Origin: Bacteroidales bacterium UBA5072 | GTDB lineage: Bacteria; Bacteroidota; Bacteroidia; Bacteroidales; UBA10428 | Direction of reading: 5' to 3' | NCBI GenBank assembly: GCA_002415855.1 | Contig: DIAS01000085.1 | Coordinates: 8,554 to 44,153, forward strand | Length of the DNA stretch: 35,600 nucleotides | Shown here: positions 26,337 through 34,150 of the stretch, one piece after another | Layout: every line of letters starts with the position of its first letter | Numbering within the stretch: the stretch's first letter is position 1 | Position numbers and translations under genes: made by a program | The notes under the pieces: model-generated | The model's input: only the letters and a program-made list of their open reading frames with translations | Database searches by the model: none | Told to the model about the DNA's origin: nothing

Positions 26337-27857
26337 TTACCTGTACACCACAGTCACTTTTCCGCTAAGTTCAACAACATCCGAAGAATAATTATATACC
26401 TGCAGGTAATACAGGTAAACACCTTCGGGAACATATTTACCATTTACCATGCCATCCCATGCCGAGGAACCTTCCCAGATCTTGGTCCCGAGCCGGTTAT
26501 ATATTACCATGTTATAATGCTCCGGGAGGAATGAGAAGACAGGCTCAAAGGAATGGTTTGTTTCATCAGCATCATTCGGTATAAAAGCGTTGGGTACACG
26601 GATATCCGGATTAACAGAAAAACAGACCCGGTTGGAAAGACTTTTACCCTGTGTACCGTAAGCATTGGTCTGTTCAACGGCTTGAATCTGATAACAAACG
26701 AGACTGCTCACGGGGTCGGGATAGTTGATCTGTGCATTCAGGTCCTCACTGTAAGCGGTGTTTAGCCTCACACCCATTGTGTCAATGATCGGATCGGTCC
26801 TTCCGCATGTTCTGATAATGTAATACTGATCAACTCCTCCCAGCCAGTCCTCATACTCATTCCATGAAAGGGTTATGATATTACCAGAAAGGTTTCCTTC
26901 GAGTATGATGTTGTTAGCTGAATTGGAAAGTGTTGCAGCCTGATTGCAGTTGTTTATTCCTTCTATGTTGTAATAATAAACACCGGAGGTGAAAGAAATA
27001 TCATCGGTAAAAGTAATGTGGTTGTCGACGGGATTAAAGGTAGCAATCTGGATAAAGGGACCAGTCAGGTTCCTGCTTCGTACAAGGTTATATTGCGTCT
27101 GATTGGGCGCTCCAACAATGGTAAATGAAAGATCAATGGTATTGTCGGGCCCGAGTGTAGCATAATCGGCAATTACCGCATTCGCAGATTGTGTCAGACC
27201 TGTAGAAACATCAACCTTGTTGGAGTTTGAACGCCTGATCCTGTCGCTGTTAACAGCCTCGACAAACAGGGCATAAACCTGGTTTGGTGCAACATTGTTC
27301 AGTACATAGGTATTTGTTGCTCCGGAAACCGTTGTGACAAGGTTGTAAACGAAGGGTGCGGTTCTCCGGTAAATGTTGTATTCATCTATCGCTCCGCGCC
27401 ATTTGTTATAATCATTCCAGGAAAGAGTAATGTTGGCCTGGCACGAATCATAAACTGCTTCGAGAAAAATAGTGCTGTCAGGCGGATAATCAAAATCACC
27501 ATAGGTGATGCTCGAAGGACCTCCACCCAGATCATTGACACCACAAACGGTATAACCCATCGAGTAGGACGATGATTCAAGATTGGTGTTGATATAGAAA
27601 GTATCAAGAACGTTTGTTCCTATTGGCGTATATACAATATCAACCGGATCGGCATTGGGATCAACTACCCGTGCAACCCTTACCTCATAATAGTCTATTT
27701 CCGGCGCTACATTGATTATTGAATACCAGACTATTAAATCAGATGAATCTTCAGGATTGACCGTGACATAATAAAGTTGTGGTGCAGGTTGTGCACAAAC
27801 CTGTCGGAATGCCATACAGGTAATCAGGAATAGGAATAGTACAGAAGCTCTGCTCAT
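26337..27857 (-). CDS. Secreted fibronectin-type protein with type B type IX sorting domain
   Basis: About 506 residues from the chosen start. The signal peptide has core VLFLFLITCMAF with cleavage after VCAQ. The body consists of repeated fibronectin type III-like modules, seen as recurring ITLSWNDYNKWRG..IDEYNIYRRTAPF and ITLSWNEYEDWLG..VDQYYIIR units. The C-terminus (about the last 90 residues) is a gliding-motility-associated sorting domain: RVPNAFIPNDADETN, then YNMVIYNRLGTKIWEGS, WDGMVNGKYVPEGVYLYYLQV and KVTVVYR. The protein should be exported through Sec and type IX and attached or released at the cell surface. The frame is open to 27926, but a TATCTTTG promoter box at 27913-27920 lies inside that extension; an ATG at 27893 remains possible. 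The ligand is unknown. Confidence 0.85.
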   Translation of the reverse strand: MSRASVLFLFLITCMAFRQVCAQPAPQLYYVTVNPEDSSDLIVWYSIINVAPEIDYYEVRVARVVDPNADPVDIVYTPIGTNVLDTFYINTNLESSSYSMGYTVCGVNDLGGGPSSITYGDFDYPPDSTIFLEAVYDSCQANITLSWNDYNKWRGAIDEYNIYRRTAPFVYNLVTTVSGATNTYVLNNVAPNQVYALFVEAVNSDRIRRSNSNKVDVSTGLTQSANAVIADYATLGPDNTIDLSFTIVGAPNQTQYNLVRSRNLTGPFIQIATFNPVDNHITFTDDISFTSGVYYYNIEGINNCNQAATLSNSANNIILEGNLSGNIITLSWNEYEDWLGGVDQYYIIRTCGRTDPIIDTMGVRLNTAYSEDLNAQINYPDPVSSLVCYQIQAVEQTNAYGTQGKSLSNRVCFSVNPDIRVPNAFIPNDADETNHSFEPVFSFLPEHYNMVIYNRLGTKIWEGSSAWDGMVNGKYVPEGVYLYYLQVYNYSSDVVELSGKVTVVYR

Positions 27858-27912
27858 GAAACAACGCCTGACTGTATTTGAAAAACGATACATAAATCCG
27901 ATTATTATGATC

Positions 27913-27920
27913 CAAAGATA
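27913..27920 (-). promoter_or_regulatory. -7 promoter box for the type IX-secreted protein
   Basis: Minus-strand TATCTTTG matches TAnnTTTG exactly. Transcription would begin near 27906, downstream of the furthest in-frame ATG at 27926, which argues for a start at 27893 or 27857. Confidence 0.45.
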
Positions 27921-28043
27921 AAACATCGGATCGTTAATTGCAGATGAATACGAAGGTTTTGATGAGATATTTCAGACCCGGCAAGCAGGAATAAGTATAA
28001 AACAAGGCGAATATTTTCACTGGGTTAGTAACAATGGACTTTT

Positions 28044-28083
28044 TAATCGCTTATGTTTCCAAATATTGCGGCGTTAGCGATTA
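28044..28083. repeat. 8-bp inverted repeat in divergent spacer
   Basis: TAATCGCT (28044-28051) and AGCGATTA (28076-28083) are perfect inverted copies separated by 24 bp. The long gap makes an RNA hairpin unlikely; a dimeric regulator site is possible. No known regulator consensus is recognised. Confidence 0.4.
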
Positions 28084-28205
28084 GTCACAGGTCAATATAG
28101 CCCATTTCACAGGCAAGATCTCTTGCTCATTCATCTATAGACCATTCTGATAAAAAAAGAAAGTTAAAATCATCGGGATTCTGTCGGTTTAGCAGTATTC
28201 TTTTA

Positions 28206-28213
28206 TACATTTG
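28206..28213 (+). promoter_or_regulatory. -7 promoter box for the carbohydrate island
   Basis: TACATTTG matches TAnnTTTG exactly. Its last three bases form a TTG in frame with the next gene, which could be mistaken for a start codon. Transcription is expected near 28220, so translation should begin at 28229 or 28244. Confidence 0.5.
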
Positions 28214-28243
28214 AAAAAAACCAAGCGCATGCGATCAGGAGGT

Positions 28244-28948
28244 ATGAAAATCACCCTGGTTCTGCTTTCACTCTTCAGCATAGCCATGGGCTATCTCGAA
28301 AGTTCAGTGGTTGTTTACCTGAGAGAATTATACTATCCCTCAGGATTCACATTCCCGTTAACGCTTGCTTCCGGCAGAATTGGCGCTACCGAGGTCTTCC
28401 GGGAGGCTTCGACAATGCTGATGCTTTTTACAGTTGCATGGCTGGCCGGAAAGAACTTCGTTCAGAGATTTGCTTTTTTTATTTTCAGCTTCGCCCTTTG
28501 GGATATCTTTTATTATGTGTTTCTTAGGATTCTCATTCATTGGCCTGAATCTGTGCTCACCTGGGATGTCCTTTTCCTTATTCCCTTGCTTTGGAGCGGA
28601 CCTGTGGCTGCACCTGTTATCGTTTCTGTAACCCTGTTGATCTTGTCCGGGATTATCTTATACTTTGATAACAGATGTTTATTAACATTGATTGGCTGGC
28701 TTCCCACAATGCTGGTGATCGGCGGATTTATTTTAATTTTTGTGTCGATGATATGGGATTTTTCTGGCTTCTTCCTGAAAGAACATCCATTTTCAGCTTT
28801 TTTTCAGGCCGATCTTGTTCGTCAGGTAACCAGAAAGTACGTGCCGTCTTTCTTCAACTGGTATTTATTTGCCGGTGGTGAACTTGTCCTGCTTGCCGGA
28901 ATTTACTTCTTTTATGCAGGTTGCCGGAAATCCGGAAATCCAGGCTGA
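28244..28948 (+). CDS. Conserved polytopic membrane protein of unknown function
   Basis: About 234 residues with some six hydrophobic segments. The N-terminal helix MKITLVLLSLFSIAMGYLESS runs into VVVYLRELYYPSGFTFPL, an ordered motif I remember from uncharacterised membrane proteins of several phyla. Others include TMLMLFTVAWLAG, FFIFSFALWDIFYYVFLRIL, VLFLIPLLWSGPVAAPV and a last helix LFAGGELVLLAGIYFFY. No enzymatic or transporter motif is recognised. The frame is open back to a TTG at 28211, but that TTG is part of the -7 box. I prefer ATG 28244, with an AGGAGG only one base upstream; ATG 28229 is an alternative. It ends 36 bp before the GH9 fusion gene on the same strand, so they probably share a transcript. 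Confidence 0.75.
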   Translation: MKITLVLLSLFSIAMGYLESSVVVYLRELYYPSGFTFPLTLASGRIGATEVFREASTMLMLFTVAWLAGKNFVQRFAFFIFSFALWDIFYYVFLRILIHWPESVLTWDVLFLIPLLWSGPVAAPVIVSVTLLILSGIILYFDNRCLLTLIGWLPTMLVIGGFILIFVSMIWDFSGFFLKEHPFSAFFQADLVRQVTRKYVPSFFNWYLFAGGELVLLAGIYFFYAGCRKSGNPG

Positions 28949-28984
28949 TATTTTTCATGTATACATCACAAGCCTCCCTGGTCC

Positions 28985-31483
28985 ATGAAAACAAAAATAT
29001 TTCTTCTTTCGCTTATTTACTTTTTTTCCATCCTGATTCCTTTGATTATTGAAGGTCAGTCATGGATCAGGATAAATCAGCTGGGATATCTTCCGGTTTC
29101 GGTGAAAGTAGGTGTGCTGGTAAGCCAGGAGCAGATCAGTCCGGTCGGATTTGAATTACACCATGCTCTTACCGGTAGGGTCCTTTACCAATCCGGCAAT
29201 ATTAAGGATTGTGGCCCTTATGGTCCTTTTAAGTCAAGTTTTCGGCTTGATTTTTCAGATTATGTACAGGAAGGTGCCGTATATCTGGAAGCGGCCGGGG
29301 CGAGATCACCGGTGTTTAATATTTCAACGGAGGTATATGACGGATCAGCCGATTTTCTGTTGCATTATATGCGTCAGCAGCGATGTGGCTATAATCCTTT
29401 CCTGCATGATTCCTGCCATACCCGCGACGGATACATCATCTATCAATCCGGTTCAGACTCGGCACACATTGATGTTACCGGTGGATGGCATGATGCCACA
29501 GATTATCTGCAATACACGGCAACATCAGCAAATGCTGTTTATCAAATGCTGCTCGCATACTGGCAAAACCCGGGTGCATTTGGAGACAGTTATCTGGCCA
29601 ACGGAGAAGCCGGTGTTAATGGTATTCCCGATATCATCGACGAAGTGAAATGGGGTATCGACTGGCTCATCAAAATGAACCCTGATAGCGGACAGATGTA
29701 CAACCAGATTGCAGATGACCGTGATCACAAGGGATTTCGCCTTCCCAACGAGGATAGTGTAAGTTATGGAAAAGGCCTGGAAAGACCGGTCTACTTTTGT
29801 ACGGGCCAGGTCCAGGGTATCTATCAGTATAAAAACAGGGCAACCGGAATTGCATCCACAGCCGGAAAGTTTTCATCGGCCTTTGCACTGGGTGCCCTGG
29901 TCATGAATGATTTTGATACTGTACTCTCGAACAGGCTCAGGCAAAAAGCTATTGAGGCCTGGAAATTCGGCAGGACCAATCCGGGAGCCTGCCAAACAGC
30001 GCCCTGCACGGCCCCGTACTTTTATGAGGAGGACAATTGGACAGATGATATGGAACTAGCCGGGATTTCGCTCTTCGAGTTAACCGGCGACAGACAGTAT
30101 CTCCTGGAAGCCGTCGCATTTGGAAGGCAGGAGCAGGTAACTCCCTGGATGGGTGCAGATACAGCCCGTCATTACCAGTGGTACCCGTTTCTGAACATGG
30201 GACACTGGGGAATAGGCAAATCACCCGATGAGGAGTTCACCCGGGAATTTGCCGGGTACTGGCGTAAAGGCATCGACACTGTTTGGAAAAAGGGAATGGA
30301 TAGCCCCTTCCTGAACGGAGTGCCCGGAATATGGTGTTCCAATAATCTCACCGTGGCCCTGTTAACCCAATGTCACCTGTATGCATCATTGACAGGCGAC
30401 CGGACCTATGATGAAATGGAGGCAGCTTTGCGTGACTGGCTGTTCGGATGTAATCCATGGGGTACAAGCATGGTCATTGGTCTTCCGGCGTACGGAGATT
30501 ATCCGGCTGATCCTCATTCATCGCTTTCAGTCCTTCATGGGTATCGACTGGATGGCGGTCTTGTAGACGGTCCGGTATACAATTCCATCTTCACAAACCT
30601 GAAAGGAATATCCATTGCCGGAGGTGATGAATACCAGGCCTTTCAATCAAACCTGACCGTATATCATGATGATTATGCCGATTATTCAACCAACGAACCT
30701 ACCATGGATGGCACGGCAGATCTTACCTATTACCTTTCAGCCCTGCAACAGGAAGCCACCAATGGCATGAAGCCTGACCGGCAGAATGAATACAGTTTCG
30801 GAGGGCTGATACGCGGCAACAAATCAAAGAAACAGATAAGCCTGGTATTTACAGGACATGACAGGGCCGATGGCCTTAAGGTTGTCAGAAGAACATTACA
30901 TGATCACGGCATCAAAGCTTCCTTTTTCCTGACCGGAGATTTTTACAGGAACAATGATTTTTCAGGAAAAATCAGATCGCTGTTAAAGGAAGGTCATTAC
31001 CTGGGAGCTCATTCTGATAAGCATTTGTTATATTGTGCCTGGGATAACCGAGATTCGCTGCTGGTGACCAAATCCCGGTTCATTGCTGACCTGAGGAACA
31101 ACTATGCGGCTATGAGCCGGTATAATATCAATGCAGACAGGGCCAGGTATTTTCTGCCGCCCTTCGAATGGTACAACGATTCAATCGCCGCATGGTGCAA
31201 TCAATACGGGCTCAGACTCGTAAACTTTTCACCCGGGTCTTCTTCCAACCAGGATTGGACATATCCTGAACTTGGAGAACAGTATGTAAGCAGTGAAACA
31301 ATTTATGAAAAGATACTGCAACTTGAAAAAAACAGCCCGGACGGATTGAATGGCTTCATTCTGCTGACCCATTTCGGAACTGATCCCCGTCGTCCGGACA
31401 AGTTGTACGACCGGCTGGACGATTTAATCACGGAACTGGAAGGAAGAGGATACAGATTTGTGACTTTGGAAGAACTGCGTTAA
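28985..31483 (+). CDS. Secreted GH9 glycoside hydrolase fused to a NodB-type polysaccharide deacetylase
   Basis: An 832-residue two-enzyme protein. A signal peptide (1-25) is followed by the cellulase N-terminal Ig-like domain (about 26-115; SWIRINQLGYLPVSVK). The GH9 (alpha/alpha)6 barrel (about 118-590) has GGWHDATDY with Asp170 and Asp173 as base residues, PADPHSSLS with His511, and STNEPTMDGTADL with candidate acid Glu571. A short linker leads to the deacetylase-like domain (about 615-832). This has FTGHDRADG at 622-630 in place of TFDDG, the metal motif HSDKH (676-680), the FLPPF loop and LLTHFG with His796. GH9 enzymes include endoglucanases and exo-glucosaminidases, and NodB-type domains remove N- or O-acetyl groups. 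A beta-glucan or chitosan-type substrate is inferred. No type IX sorting tail is seen. Confidence 0.88.
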   Translation: MKTKIFLLSLIYFFSILIPLIIEGQSWIRINQLGYLPVSVKVGVLVSQEQISPVGFELHHALTGRVLYQSGNIKDCGPYGPFKSSFRLDFSDYVQEGAVYLEAAGARSPVFNISTEVYDGSADFLLHYMRQQRCGYNPFLHDSCHTRDGYIIYQSGSDSAHIDVTGGWHDATDYLQYTATSANAVYQMLLAYWQNPGAFGDSYLANGEAGVNGIPDIIDEVKWGIDWLIKMNPDSGQMYNQIADDRDHKGFRLPNEDSVSYGKGLERPVYFCTGQVQGIYQYKNRATGIASTAGKFSSAFALGALVMNDFDTVLSNRLRQKAIEAWKFGRTNPGACQTAPCTAPYFYEEDNWTDDMELAGISLFELTGDRQYLLEAVAFGRQEQVTPWMGADTARHYQWYPFLNMGHWGIGKSPDEEFTREFAGYWRKGIDTVWKKGMDSPFLNGVPGIWCSNNLTVALLTQCHLYASLTGDRTYDEMEAALRDWLFGCNPWGTSMVIGLPAYGDYPADPHSSLSVLHGYRLDGGLVDGPVYNSIFTNLKGISIAGGDEYQAFQSNLTVYHDDYADYSTNEPTMDGTADLTYYLSALQQEATNGMKPDRQNEYSFGGLIRGNKSKKQISLVFTGHDRADGLKVVRRTLHDHGIKASFFLTGDFYRNNDFSGKIRSLLKEGHYLGAHSDKHLLYCAWDNRDSLLVTKSRFIADLRNNYAAMSRYNINADRARYFLPPFEWYNDSIAAWCNQYGLRLVNFSPGSSSNQDWTYPELGEQYVSSETIYEKILQLEKNSPDGLNGFILLTHFGTDPRRPDKLYDRLDDLITELEGRGYRFVTLEELR

Positions 31484-31490
31484 GCCCTGA

Positions 31491-32177
31491 CTACAAAACA
31501 AAATATTGTACAAATATCCCCAGCAGAATATGCCAGATCAGGTAATGCCCCAATCTTATGAATAAAGAGGCAAGCCAGCCGGCTTTCCTGAAGTAATATG
31601 CCTGCAGTAAATTGAAAGCAAATCCTGAAACAAAAGAATATGCCAGCAGTCCCCATGCCCCTGAAGGAAGTTGCTCAAGCGGTTCCCATATTGAGGTGAG
31701 AAAGGCGAAGATCCAGAAAACCAGATTCTGGTATTTGCGGGGAAGGTATTTTCCGGAAAGCAGCATGATCAAAGTCAGTGGCAGTAATCTGTGCAGGATT
31801 TCCACATATACCGCTCCGGAAGTAAAAAGCAGGATGGAATAGGGAAAGGGTTGCAAAAAGGGTGGTAATTCGCTATAAGCAGGATGCTGCAGGATTCCTT
31901 CAAAAACAATGATATCCGCAATTCCAAACAGGATACCCATGATCAGGGGTATCCGGAAACGATCCCGCACCTTTACTGCCGGATCGATCAAATCAGGAAA
32001 ACCGGCTTGTTTTTGACAGAACAGGGCCGCCATTCCGAGCAGCCATAAAAGAAGTATGTCCCAGTCGATCAGCCTGACGGACGGATAATTGCCTGCAACA
32101 AAAGGACCGGCGATATAAGTTGCAACAACGATCGCCAGGATCAGTACATAAACGTAATACGATTTTGCAGTCATCAT
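31491..32177 (-). CDS. Divergent CPBP-like integral membrane protein
   Basis: This 228-residue protein has about six to seven hydrophobic segments. The pattern VEILHRLLP (Glu126, Arg130) resembles the ExxxR core of CPBP (Abi, Rce1-like) intramembrane metalloproteases, though the usual leading Glu of EExxxR is Val. Later segments SFVSGFAFNLLQAYYF and LGHYLIWHI, with His211 and His216, could supply further motif residues. The family assignment is tentative and catalysis is doubtful given the missing Glu. It lies 58 bp downstream of the ChbG-like gene on the same strand, probably in one operon, and converges with the GH9 gene with only 7 bp between stops. No function is assigned. Confidence 0.55.
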   Translation of the reverse strand: MMTAKSYYVYVLILAIVVATYIAGPFVAGNYPSVRLIDWDILLLWLLGMAALFCQKQAGFPDLIDPAVKVRDRFRIPLIMGILFGIADIIVFEGILQHPAYSELPPFLQPFPYSILLFTSGAVYVEILHRLLPLTLIMLLSGKYLPRKYQNLVFWIFAFLTSIWEPLEQLPSGAWGLLAYSFVSGFAFNLLQAYYFRKAGWLASLFIRLGHYLIWHILLGIFVQYFVL

Positions 32178-32235
32178 CGAAATGGTTCACCTTTCATGCG
32201 CCAAATCATCGTGAAGGATTTCTCCCCATGATATT

Positions 32236-33174
32236 TTACTTTTTATAAATCGCTTCCTGTATTTGCTTCCAGGTAACCAATTGAACCTGATTGTCCTTAA
32301 GCAGCTTTTTAAATGCTTCGCTTGTTACAAGGTCCAGGTCCCTCTGTCTCCAGGCAGAGCCATAGTCATCGTGTTCCACTGTAATCGCCTTCATCTCATC
32401 ATTATCATAGGACAAATGCACCACGATTTCATTCAAACCCGGAATGAGCGAGTTAACCAACCCGGCGTACAATACGTTCCAATCACCACCCAGGGCATTC
32501 CCATCCAACATTAAAAAATTGTCCACACCCACCATGTCCGGCGTAATTTCGTTCAGCAGAAATGGAGCAGCGGTTTTGACCAGGTTAAGTGGCAGGGAAA
32601 CCGGTAGCTGATATTCTCCTGCAACGCGCATGGCTGTTCTGAATACAGCAGGGGAAACGTACATGCTGCCCATGTGACTGTCCAAATGTGTGGGTTTGAT
32701 GCCCATGGCGATGGCTCTGTCAATCTGCGCCCGCAATTCTTTTTCCACATCCTCGGGTTTGGCAAAGAATGCCACCTGCTGAACTGTAGGGAAAAAATTA
32801 CCTTCTTTGTCCACCAGGCTTTTTATGTCGCAGGATGGCAAAACACCTCCGCATTTATAATATTTCCACTCTGCGTTGAGCGTAAAATGGATACCAACAT
32901 CCAGTCCGGGATGGGCTTTAACATAAGCGGCAATCTCCGGTGCCCAGGGACAGGGTACCATAACACTGCCAGAAGTAATGCTCCCGCTTGCGAAGGCTTT
33001 AATAACGGCCAGGTTGGTTGAATTGGACAGCCCCATGTCATCGGCATGGATAATCAGAAGCTTGGTATTGGCAGGATATCCCAGCAATTCTGGAATACTT
33101 TCTTTATGCTGTGCTGCGACACTACCTGTGAACACTACTGCACACAGAATGAAACAGAAATTTATTTTTTTCAT
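32236..33174 (-). CDS. Secreted ChbG/YdjC-family carbohydrate deacetylase
   Basis: This 312-residue protein starts with a signal peptide (MKKINFCFILCAVVFTGSVAAQ, cleavage after Ala21 or nearby). ChbG removes N-acetyl groups from chitooligosaccharides and related glycans. The metal and catalytic motif is IHADDMGLS, with His43, Asp45 and Asp46. His96 (VGIHFTLNAEW) and the set THLDSHMG, with His163, Asp165 and His167, complete the site. The C-terminal VHLSYDNDEMK and TWKQIQEAI segments are family-like. The export signal is unusual compared with cytoplasmic ChbG of enterobacteria, implying work in the periplasm or at the surface. It has its own TACATTTG promoter and is 752 bp from the GH9-deacetylase gene, so a shared glycan pathway is plausible. 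Confidence 0.9.
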   Translation of the reverse strand: MKKINFCFILCAVVFTGSVAAQHKESIPELLGYPANTKLLIIHADDMGLSNSTNLAVIKAFASGSITSGSVMVPCPWAPEIAAYVKAHPGLDVGIHFTLNAEWKYYKCGGVLPSCDIKSLVDKEGNFFPTVQQVAFFAKPEDVEKELRAQIDRAIAMGIKPTHLDSHMGSMYVSPAVFRTAMRVAGEYQLPVSLPLNLVKTAAPFLLNEITPDMVGVDNFLMLDGNALGGDWNVLYAGLVNSLIPGLNEIVVHLSYDNDEMKAITVEHDDYGSAWRQRDLDLVTSEAFKKLLKDNQVQLVTWKQIQEAIYKK

Positions 33175-33223
33175 AATAATAATGATGATTTATGCCATGA
33201 AATTGAAAATCCAAATCTTCTTT

Positions 33224-33231
33224 CAAATGTA
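33224..33231 (-). promoter_or_regulatory. -7 promoter box for the ChbG-family gene
   Basis: On the minus strand this is TACATTTG, the same -7 variant found before the gene at 28244. It lies about 50 bp before the ATG, implying a leader of about 44 nt. Confidence 0.5.
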
Positions 33232-33255
33232 CAATGATTCTGTTAAAATAAGCAG

Positions 33256-33280
33256 AGGCCCTGCCGAAAATGCAGGGCCT
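33256..33280 (-). terminator. Terminator after tonB
   Basis: A 9-bp perfect stem, AGGCCCTGC/GCAGGGCCT, with a 7-nt loop lies 34 bp beyond the tonB stop. On the minus strand the stem is followed by CTGCTTATTTTAAC, a modest T-rich run, so it separates tonB from the ChbG gene. Confidence 0.65.
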
Positions 33281-33314
33281 TCAATTGATCTGTTATTACC
33301 AATAACCTGATTTG

Positions 33315-34106
33315 TTATTTCTGCACCTGAAACTGGAAGGGTATCGTGAACCTTTGTTTTACAGGCCTTCCACCCTGCCTGGCCGGAATCCATTCGGGAG
33401 AGGCGGTGATCACACGCAGCACCTCATTGTCGACCAAAGGATCCAGGCTTCTGATAAACCTGATGTCTACGACTTCTCCTTTCGAGTTGACACAGAACTC
33501 AACAATAACTTTTCCGAAAATACCCAGTTCAGCGGCCAAAGGAGGATAAGTTATGTTTTCTATTACCCATGAACGGAACTCACTTACATCACCTCCTCTG
33601 AACCTGGCATGTTCCTCAGGAAATAAGACCTCGAGATCACTATCTTCATCGATTCCTACTTGTTCTTCGGGCACAACCTCAAGATGTGTGTCATCAACAG
33701 GGTCATTTTTAATTTCCAGGATCAGATCATCGTAGATGGGAATGTTCTGACTTTCATCTGCATTTTCAACAACCTTGGGAGGAAGATACGCAGCTTGTGT
33801 TTCTATATCCCCGGAAACTGGAGGCACTTCAGGTATTATTGGCTGCTCTGTTTCGGGTTTTATGCTGCTGATCTGAATGGTTATCCCCTCCTTTTCCAAC
33901 CGGCCCATTTCCCCTGTTCCTTTTAAAGCTTTAAGAAACGGCACAGCTACGGCAGAGGAAACACCTAAAAGTGTTGCAAAAAAAGCGATGAGCAGGTATT
34001 TCATGCATTTTCGGTTCATTTCATAGGCCCCATAGGCCTTGTTCCGGTTTTCAAAAACTATGTCCTCAAGGGTTCCGGACTTGTTGAAGACTGGCAGGTT
34101 TTTCAT
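33315..34106 (-). CDS. TonB-family energy transducer
   Basis: A 263-residue inner-membrane protein that couples the proton-motive force to outer-membrane receptors. It begins with the Bacteroidota-type cytoplasmic stretch IVFENRNKAYGAYEMNRK (residues 16-33), one transmembrane segment (about 35-57), and a periplasmic acidic/proline linker with EQPIIPEVPPVSG. The C-terminal TonB domain (about 172-263) has ENITYPPLAAELGIFGKVIVEF, VVDIRFIRSLDPLVDNEVLRVI and PEWIPARQGGRPVKQRFTIP. All usual domain features are present. It is divergent from the sigma factor gene by 44 bp, suggesting shared regulation. No SusC/SusD pair is in the window. Confidence 0.93.
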   Translation of the reverse strand: MKNLPVFNKSGTLEDIVFENRNKAYGAYEMNRKCMKYLLIAFFATLLGVSSAVAVPFLKALKGTGEMGRLEKEGITIQISSIKPETEQPIIPEVPPVSGDIETQAAYLPPKVVENADESQNIPIYDDLILEIKNDPVDDTHLEVVPEEQVGIDEDSDLEVLFPEEHARFRGGDVSEFRSWVIENITYPPLAAELGIFGKVIVEFCVNSKGEVVDIRFIRSLDPLVDNEVLRVITASPEWIPARQGGRPVKQRFTIPFQFQVQK

Positions 34107-34150
34107 AATGCTTGCTTTAAGGTTTCTAATAAGAGCTTTACAATAACTAG

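Larger units (their letters stand above)
27858..28243. other. Divergent intergenic region, two opposed promoters, no gene
   Basis: This 386-bp spacer separates the type IX-secreted protein from the carbohydrate island. It contains TATCTTTG on the minus strand (27913-27920) and TACATTTG on the plus strand (28206-28213), both exact TAnnTTTG boxes. It also has an 8-bp inverted repeat (28044-28083). I found no convincing coding sequence, tRNA fold or riboswitch in it. It is AT-rich with A-runs near 28150. Confidence 0.6.

Noticed and set aside
28211..28213. TTG start codon for the membrane protein
   Set aside because: These bases complete an exact TACATTTG -7 box, so they are probably not transcribed as coding sequence.
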